From NCBI GenBank assembly GCA_001770015.1, contig MEQB01000019.1:1-51760 (forward strand): a stretch of 51,760 bases of DNA, in the 5' to 3' direction. Origin of the DNA: Bdellovibrionales bacterium RIFOXYC1_FULL_37_79. GTDB lineage: Bacteria; Bdellovibrionota; Bacteriovoracia; Bacteriovoracales; Bacteriovoracaceae. A model generated the notes under the pieces. It did no database searches. It saw only the letters and a program-made list of their open reading frames with translations, and had not been told where the DNA came from. A program made the translations under genes and the position numbers. Below, one piece after another: positions 47,617-51,760 of the stretch (the stretch's first letter is position 1; the number at the start of each line of letters is the position of its first letter).

Positions 47617-47650
47617 TTAATAGTTCAAGCAGTTATGCTTGAACTATTAA
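47617..47650. terminator. perfect 14-bp hairpin
   Basis: TTAATAGTTCAAGC and its exact complement flank a 6-base loop. It lies between the stop of the small secreted gene and the start of the SelO-like gene, both on the minus strand. No T-tract follows on the minus strand, so it is either an RNA-stabilising or weak terminator structure, or a protein-binding palindrome. Confidence 0.5.
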
Positions 47651-47659
47651 CTCAATTTT

Positions 47660-48043
47660 TCAGATTAATGCGCTATCTTTTTTAGGTTCTTTTATCCTAG
47701 GCGTACTTACAATTTCTCCATTAATAATCACGGCAAAATTATTGCCCTTGTACTGTTTTATTCCCCTTTCAAAATCTCTTTGGGTTTTTTCATCTAACTT
47801 TATCAAATCAGTTTTCTTGCTAAGCAATTTCTCGTAGGAAAAGTTTTCAACCCTCAGAATCGGCTTTTTGGTAAGAGGTAGTAAATGTCTGTTATTAAAA
47901 ACCAGTGCATTCTCGTCCTCTGTTTTTAAATTTTTAACCGGCACAATTTCCAAAGTACCCTCTTTGATCCGTTTTATTTTGGACGGGTTCATATTCATAA
48001 GCGATGAGAACAAAAGCGTAAGTAAAATAAGCTTTGATTTCAT
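47660..48043 (-). CDS. small secreted protein with SecD-head-like segment
   Basis: A 127-residue protein with signal peptide MKSKLILLTLLFSSLMNM. The C-terminal part, NNFAVIINGEIVSTPRIKEP, is like the phrase found in the periplasmic P1 head of SecD (V-I-x-G-x-V-x-S-x-P-x-I-x-x-P). The rest has no known motif and no SecD membrane part follows. GGGAGG five bases before the ATG supports translation. Confidence 0.6.
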   Translation of the reverse strand: MKSKLILLTLLFSSLMNMNPSKIKRIKEGTLEIVPVKNLKTEDENALVFNNRHLLPLTKKPILRVENFSYEKLLSKKTDLIKLDEKTQRDFERGIKQYKGNNFAVIINGEIVSTPRIKEPKKDSALI

Positions 48044-48089
48044 AAAGACCTCCCTTGATAATCTAATTAACTTGATTTTCTATGAAAAT

Positions 48090-48386
48090 TTAGACCAGTG
48101 GTGGCGCTCTTATGGATTTAAACGAAAGTTGATACGAACTGATTAAATGTTTTAGATCGGAACAAATCGAACTGGATAATGAAAAGACCACCGGAGATTT
48201 TTCAGCCTCCCAATTGGTTATCATCCAGTTTTCACTGCAGACTTTTAGCTTATCTACTCTTTTTAAGGACGTTTTGTAAAATGAGCTTTTGGACTTTTCT
48301 TTGTCAAGGCATACCTGACAAAAAGGATCAGAGATAAAGACTCCTAAAAAAATGATTAATCCATGAATTATGATTATTTTATTCAT
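48090..48386 (-). CDS. small exported protein with Cys pairs, function unknown
   Basis: A 98-residue protein: hydrophobic N terminus MNKIIIIHGLIIFLGVFIS, then QVCLDKEK and two further Cys (VCSEN, SICSD) that could form disulfides. No family is recognised. GGGAGGGG before ATG 48386 decides the start against a frame-open extension. Same strand as, and 46 bases before, the SecD-head-like gene. Confidence 0.55.
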   Translation of the reverse strand: MNKIIIIHGLIIFLGVFISDPFCQVCLDKEKSKSSFYKTSLKRVDKLKVCSENWMITNWEAEKSPVVFSLSSSICSDLKHLISSYQLSFKSIRAPPLV

Positions 48387-48522
48387 CAATTCCCCTCCCT
48401 TATAAAATGTGATCAATAAAAATTCTGTCAAGGTTTTACAGATTATTTTTTAATTTATCAAAAGTATAAATACGCTTTTTCTTTGCACGACATTATATTC
48501 AGATTAAAATTTCTACAAACTT

Positions 48523-49755
48523 ATGATTAGATATATTAAACCCACTTTGATTTATTTCTGCCTTATTTCACTAGTCGCAATATTGTTAATCGCTACCAAA
48601 TTTCAGGCACGTGAAAATGATTCCAGATTATATACCATTTTTGTCACTCAACTTACTTTAGATAAACCATTATCAGAGATCGTGGCTCTTGAATGGCGTG
48701 GCCAATCCGAATACGCCGATCCCCACAACCCTTACGTGCGAGATCATTTCATTGGTCAATTTATTTTTCCGGTCATACTTTCTAAATTGGGATTTCCCAG
48801 CGAATACTCCCTGTATTTTCTAAACACCCTCTACCGCTTACTGCTGATTTTTATGCTTTACCTTATTGTTAAGGAATTTATTGAAAAAGAAACCGCTATC
48901 ATCATTCTATGGGCCTTACCCCTTACCCCCATCAATTTTTCGTATCAACTTCGGGCAAATCATGAGCAATTACTGTCTCTATGCATTGCACTTTGTGTTT
49001 TAGGCCTGATTAAAATCAACAAAGGCATTCTTTACCAAATCTTGTTTATTACAGGTTTTGTGTTTTCCTTCCTAACCAAAGGTTTAGCTGCCATCATTCT
49101 TTTTCCAACCCTTGCATTTATTTGGTTCGTTTTATATTTTAAACCTAACCAAAAAAAGATGACCAACTTGGTTTGGCTGATCTTTTCATTCTTAGTTTTG
49201 CTTTTAGTCTTTTATCTTTACGAATTATGGTTTAAAAAAGTCACCGGCTATCCCCTAATAGAAGCCTACTATCAAATACAAATTTATGAAAGATCCCTGC
49301 AGGAAGGTAGTACGACAAATTCCTTTTTGATGCAAAAAATCGGCAACTTTCTGTACTACATCAGTCGCACTCTCATTAATGGCCTGCCATGGTCACTTTT
49401 ATTAATAGTTGCCATTATTATAAAGTATCTTAAAACCAAAAAACTTAAAAGCGAATTTCCCAAATCTACCACTATGCTAATCTGGATTCTGGCATCCTTT
49501 CCCGTCATCTACATATTGCTTTTTTCCATCTCCGACCGGCTGGCCCAAAGATACATCTTCCCTGCTTATTATTTCTTTAACACCTTGATCCTGGTGATCC
49601 TTATCCAATATTCACCTGCCCTTAAAAAATTTCAACAATATCTTAATTCAAAAATTAAGCCTCACTATATTCTCATTTGGATGTGGTTTCTTCTGATTGT
49701 ATCGGCTTTGGGAATGTATTTTTTAAAGGGTGGGCATAACCACTGGATAAGCTAA
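48523..49755 (+). CDS. membrane glycosyltransferase, ArnT/PMT-like
   Basis: A 410-residue integral membrane protein with about ten hydrophobic segments. The first periplasmic loop has ARENDSRLYT (acidic residue as in GT-C enzymes), followed by AWR-like EWRGQSEYADPHNPY and later QLRANHEQLLSL. This is the plan of dolichyl/undecaprenyl-phosphate-sugar transferases (GT39/GT83), which glycosylate lipid A, other lipids or proteins at the outer face of the inner membrane. The acceptor is unknown; no sugar-nucleotide genes are nearby. Confidence 0.72.
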   Translation: MIRYIKPTLIYFCLISLVAILLIATKFQARENDSRLYTIFVTQLTLDKPLSEIVALEWRGQSEYADPHNPYVRDHFIGQFIFPVILSKLGFPSEYSLYFLNTLYRLLLIFMLYLIVKEFIEKETAIIILWALPLTPINFSYQLRANHEQLLSLCIALCVLGLIKINKGILYQILFITGFVFSFLTKGLAAIILFPTLAFIWFVLYFKPNQKKMTNLVWLIFSFLVLLLVFYLYELWFKKVTGYPLIEAYYQIQIYERSLQEGSTTNSFLMQKIGNFLYYISRTLINGLPWSLLLIVAIIIKYLKTKKLKSEFPKSTTMLIWILASFPVIYILLFSISDRLAQRYIFPAYYFFNTLILVILIQYSPALKKFQQYLNSKIKPHYILIWMWFLLIVSALGMYFLKGGHNHWIS

Positions 49756-49776
49756 TTCAACAATTAGATATGAATT

Positions 49777-49812
49777 ATATGACCTCGAGTGCTTTTTAAC
49801 TCAAGGTCATAT
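49777..49812. terminator. bidirectional terminator
   Basis: ATATGACCTCGAGT pairs with ACTCAAGGTCATAT (one mismatch) around an 8-base loop, followed by TTTATTTAA. It sits between convergent genes ending at 49755 and 49825. Confidence 0.75.
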
Positions 49813-49824
49813 TTTATTTAACGA

Positions 49825-50343
49825 TTAATTAAAAGGAATGGGGGTTGGCATTGGAATTTCCTCATCACTTACTAAAACCATCACTCCAACTAAAGTCCCA
49901 TACATTCCATATTTTTTTACCGTTGCTTTCCAATTGTTTTTAACATCATCGTAACACATACGAAAAGTATGGTCAGTTAAAACAATCTCAAGCTCAGGTC
50001 TATCGTCAGGCCCTAGGATATGAGCCGTATATTTCTTAGACCCACAAAAATCCTCCATGTTAACTACCGGAACATTTACGCTATACCAGCGAACGTCATC
50101 TTGAGGTCTTGGGATCACAATGTAAGAAAGATTGATAAAAGATGGCATGTCAATGGTCAAAGGTTGTATACCCGCATCCAATAAATGCAGATAAACCGTA
50201 CTCAATCCTTCATATTCCCCACTGGCCTGAACTACCAACATCTTCTTGTTATTTGGTGCATATGTGGTATCCACATTCTCCGTTGCCCATGCTGACAAAG
50301 TTGAAAGAAAACTGAATAAAATAATGATTGCGTGTTTTTTCAT
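49825..50343 (-). CDS. small secreted protein, function unknown
   Basis: A 172-residue protein with signal peptide MKKHAIIILFSFLSTLSAWA, then a beta-rich domain with two Cys (EDFCGSK, FRMCYDD). No family is recognised. GGGGGATTT before ATG 50343 is a strong ribosome binding site; the open frame 22 codons upstream is not used. Divergent from the LysR gene. Confidence 0.6.
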   Translation of the reverse strand: MKKHAIIILFSFLSTLSAWATENVDTTYAPNNKKMLVVQASGEYEGLSTVYLHLLDAGIQPLTIDMPSFINLSYIVIPRPQDDVRWYSVNVPVVNMEDFCGSKKYTAHILGPDDRPELEIVLTDHTFRMCYDDVKNNWKATVKKYGMYGTLVGVMVLVSDEEIPMPTPIPFN

Positions 50344-50466
50344 AAATCCCCCTTTTTGTAGGTTGCTGCTATTTAGCGATTGAACGGGAATATAATTCAA
50401 CAAATACATTATGAATAATTATTACTTCTTATTGATTTTAATAATAAATACTGATATGCTTTTTCA

Positions 50467-51411
50467 ATGCTCATTGATAACATAAATCTTAATTATTTTC
50501 GGGTCTTTGAATCAGTTTACCGGCAAAAAAGCACCATTTTAGCTGCTGAAGAATTGCATCTAACTCAATCCGGAATTAGCCAGCACCTAAAATCTTTTGA
50601 AGGACAACTTGGACAAAATCTATTTGACCGTATCAATCGATCATTGGTACCGACTCCCTTTGCCAGATTACTCTACGAGCAATGCCACCACGGTCTGCTT
50701 TGTTTTGAAAAGGCCCTCAAAGAACTCCTTGACGAAAAAACTTCACCTTCACTGCGAGGGATTTTATCCATAGGATTCCCCACTGAGTTCGGTCATAATT
50801 GTGTGCTTGAAGCTATTGCCCAATTTGCTCATGCAAACCCCACTTTAAAGATTGAAATTAGCTATGGCCTTGCTTACGAAATGAATCATCAACTTTTAAC
50901 CGGACAATTAGATTTTGCCTTTGTTGATAATTTGGCCATGAGTCCTCAAATCATCACCATTCCAGTATATGAGGAAGCCCTGTCTCTTTTCGCTTCAAAA
51001 AAATACCTCTTAAAAATAAAAAAGCAAAACCAGAAAAACAATCCTGATTTTGAATCGCTGGATGACTTTGAATCCTTGGATTATATTGATTATCTACCAA
51101 AGGCCTTGATCCTTAAGATGTGGTTTAAGCATCACTTTAAGACCTTTCCTGCTAATCTCAATGTACGAGCAACTGTTTCGGAAGTACGAGGGGTTTCCAA
51201 ATTAATATTTTCTCATCTTGGAGCTGGAATTTTGCCAGAACATCATGCCACTCTGGTGGATCCCAAGGGAATATTTCTGCACCGTTTTAAAAACAGAAAT
51301 AATATTTTGAAAAATAAGATTTCCATTGCTTCCCTTATTGATCGGACTCATTCACCCGCCGCCCTGGCTTCCGTGGAATATATCAGCGATTTTTTAAAAA
51401 AAATCAACTAA
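50467..51411 (+). CDS. LysR-type transcriptional regulator
   Basis: A 314-residue regulator. The N-terminal winged helix (about 6-65) is typical: LNYFRVFESVYRQKSTILAAEELHLTQSGISQHLKSFEGQLGQNLFDR. The effector domain follows (about 93-310), with LRGILSIGFPTEFG and GVSKLIFSHLGAGILPEH. LysR regulators often control the divergent gene; here that is the small secreted protein at 49825-50343 (inference). Confidence 0.9.
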   Translation: MLIDNINLNYFRVFESVYRQKSTILAAEELHLTQSGISQHLKSFEGQLGQNLFDRINRSLVPTPFARLLYEQCHHGLLCFEKALKELLDEKTSPSLRGILSIGFPTEFGHNCVLEAIAQFAHANPTLKIEISYGLAYEMNHQLLTGQLDFAFVDNLAMSPQIITIPVYEEALSLFASKKYLLKIKKQNQKNNPDFESLDDFESLDYIDYLPKALILKMWFKHHFKTFPANLNVRATVSEVRGVSKLIFSHLGAGILPEHHATLVDPKGIFLHRFKNRNNILKNKISIASLIDRTHSPAALASVEYISDFLKKIN

Positions 51412-51445
51412 GCATGAACTGCGCTTGAAAAAAAGACAAAAAAAA

Positions 51446-51477
51446 AGAGAGGTCCAATATTGCTATTGAACCTCTCT
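51446..51477 (-). terminator. intrinsic terminator of the RRM gene
   Basis: AGAGAGGTCCAATA and TATTGAACCTCTCT pair with one wobble around TTGC. Read on the minus strand the stem is followed by a run of T residues, a strong Rho-independent terminator for the gene ending at 51490; the A-run on the other side is clear on the plus strand. Confidence 0.88.
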
Positions 51478-51489
51478 GGCTAAATAAGA

Positions 51490-51760
51490 TTATCGATCTC
51501 TATTATCTCTTCCTCTACCGCCACCGAAACCGCCTCGTCGTCCACCGCCGAAGCCGCCTCTTCTACCGCCGCCGCCGAAACCGCCGCCGCCAGTTTTTTC
51601 TTTATCGTGTGCAATAGAAACTTTTAAACTTCTACCATCAACTTCTTGTCCATTCATCTTGTCCACAGCACTTTGAGCTTCTTCTTCGCTGCTCATTTCG
51701 ACAAAACCAAATCCACGACTTTTTCCTGATTCTCTGTCAGTGATAATTTTAACAGATTTC
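51490..51760 (-). CDS. RRM RNA-binding protein with glycine-rich tail (5' end missing)
   Basis: The 3' part of a small single-RRM protein; the reading frame runs past the window edge, so the N-terminal part with RNP2 is not seen. RNP1 is clear (KSRGFGFVEM), followed by EEEAQSAVDKMNGQEVDGRSLKVSIA, the closing helix and strand. The tail is an RGG-like repeat (GGFGGGRRGG three times). Such proteins resemble cold-induced glycine-rich RNA-binding proteins of cyanobacteria and proteobacteria. A strong terminator follows. Confidence 0.9.
   Translation of the reverse strand, partial: KSVKIITDRESGKSRGFGFVEMSSEEEAQSAVDKMNGQEVDGRSLKVSIAHDKEKTGGGGFGGGGRRGGFGGGRRGGFGGGRGRDNRDR

Noticed and set aside
51530-51600. 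GC-rich repeat region as a DNA repeat element
   Set aside because: It encodes the glycine/arginine-rich tail of the RRM protein in frame.

Overview
The window is AT-rich, densely packed bacterial chromosome. It looks like a free-living Gram-negative: it has MurB, many Sec-signal proteins, an outer-membrane-type lipoprotein, a PhoB/PhoR pair and PilZ proteins. Monomeric isocitrate dehydrogenase, a GYF-like/PilZ fusion, a bacterial astacin, a large periplasmic TPR protein and many secreted orphans together recall the Bdellovibrio/Bacteriovorax group. That placement is inference from gene style and is not proven. I see no rRNA, tRNA, CRISPR, insertion sequence or prophage. No stretch above 300 bases lacks a gene once starts are set by ribosome binding sites.

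Layout. 0.1-4.6 kb: PilZ regulator and giant TPR protein. 4.6-8.5 kb: DoxX membrane protein, secreted alpha/beta hydrolase, astacin protease, murB, a small secreted protein. 8.6-13 kb: monomeric icd, a YgeA-type amino acid racemase, a small secreted protein, and an RluA-family pseudouridine synthase behind a terminator-like leader. 13.2-15.5 kb: a membrane histidine kinase followed at once by a family-3 solute-binding protein. 15.5-19.8 kb: phoB-phoR divergent from a PiT phosphate transporter, with two copies of a Pho-box-like direct repeat between them.

19.9-28.3 kb is the most unusual part: a polyunsaturated-fatty-acid/polyketide-like locus. One 2118-residue megasynthase reads KS - KS - Ntn-hydrolase (C45/IAT-like) - KR - DH. 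A left-handed beta-helix acyltransferase is translationally coupled to it. On the other strand lie a free-standing Pfa-type acyl carrier protein (Thr at the usual Ser position) and an Sfp-type phosphopantetheinyl transferase. The synthase has no visible acyltransferase domain. The embedded Ntn domain keeps the Cys that in its relatives becomes the N-terminal nucleophile after self-cleavage, so the chain might split itself into KS-KS and C45-KR-DH halves and/or use that domain to transfer the finished acyl chain. This is the best candidate for an undescribed system.

28.4-42 kb is mainly secreted and envelope proteins: an NlpC/P60-like peptidase with a small partner, a two-TM conserved protein, an SGNH esterase, an aldehyde:ferredoxin oxidoreductase family enzyme, a HEAT-like protein with a beta-rich secreted partner, a secreted HExxH peptidase, a double zinc-ribbon protein and an ELWxxDGT-repeat lipoprotein. 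42-48.4 kb: tandem PilZ paralogues, an ECF sigma/anti-sigma/S41 protease operon, a divergent SelO-like protein coupled to an S51 peptidase, and two small secreted proteins. 48.5-51.8 kb: a membrane glycosyltransferase, a small secreted protein, a LysR regulator and the 3' part of an RRM RNA-binding protein that runs off the window.

All functions are read from motifs by eye. No database search was run.
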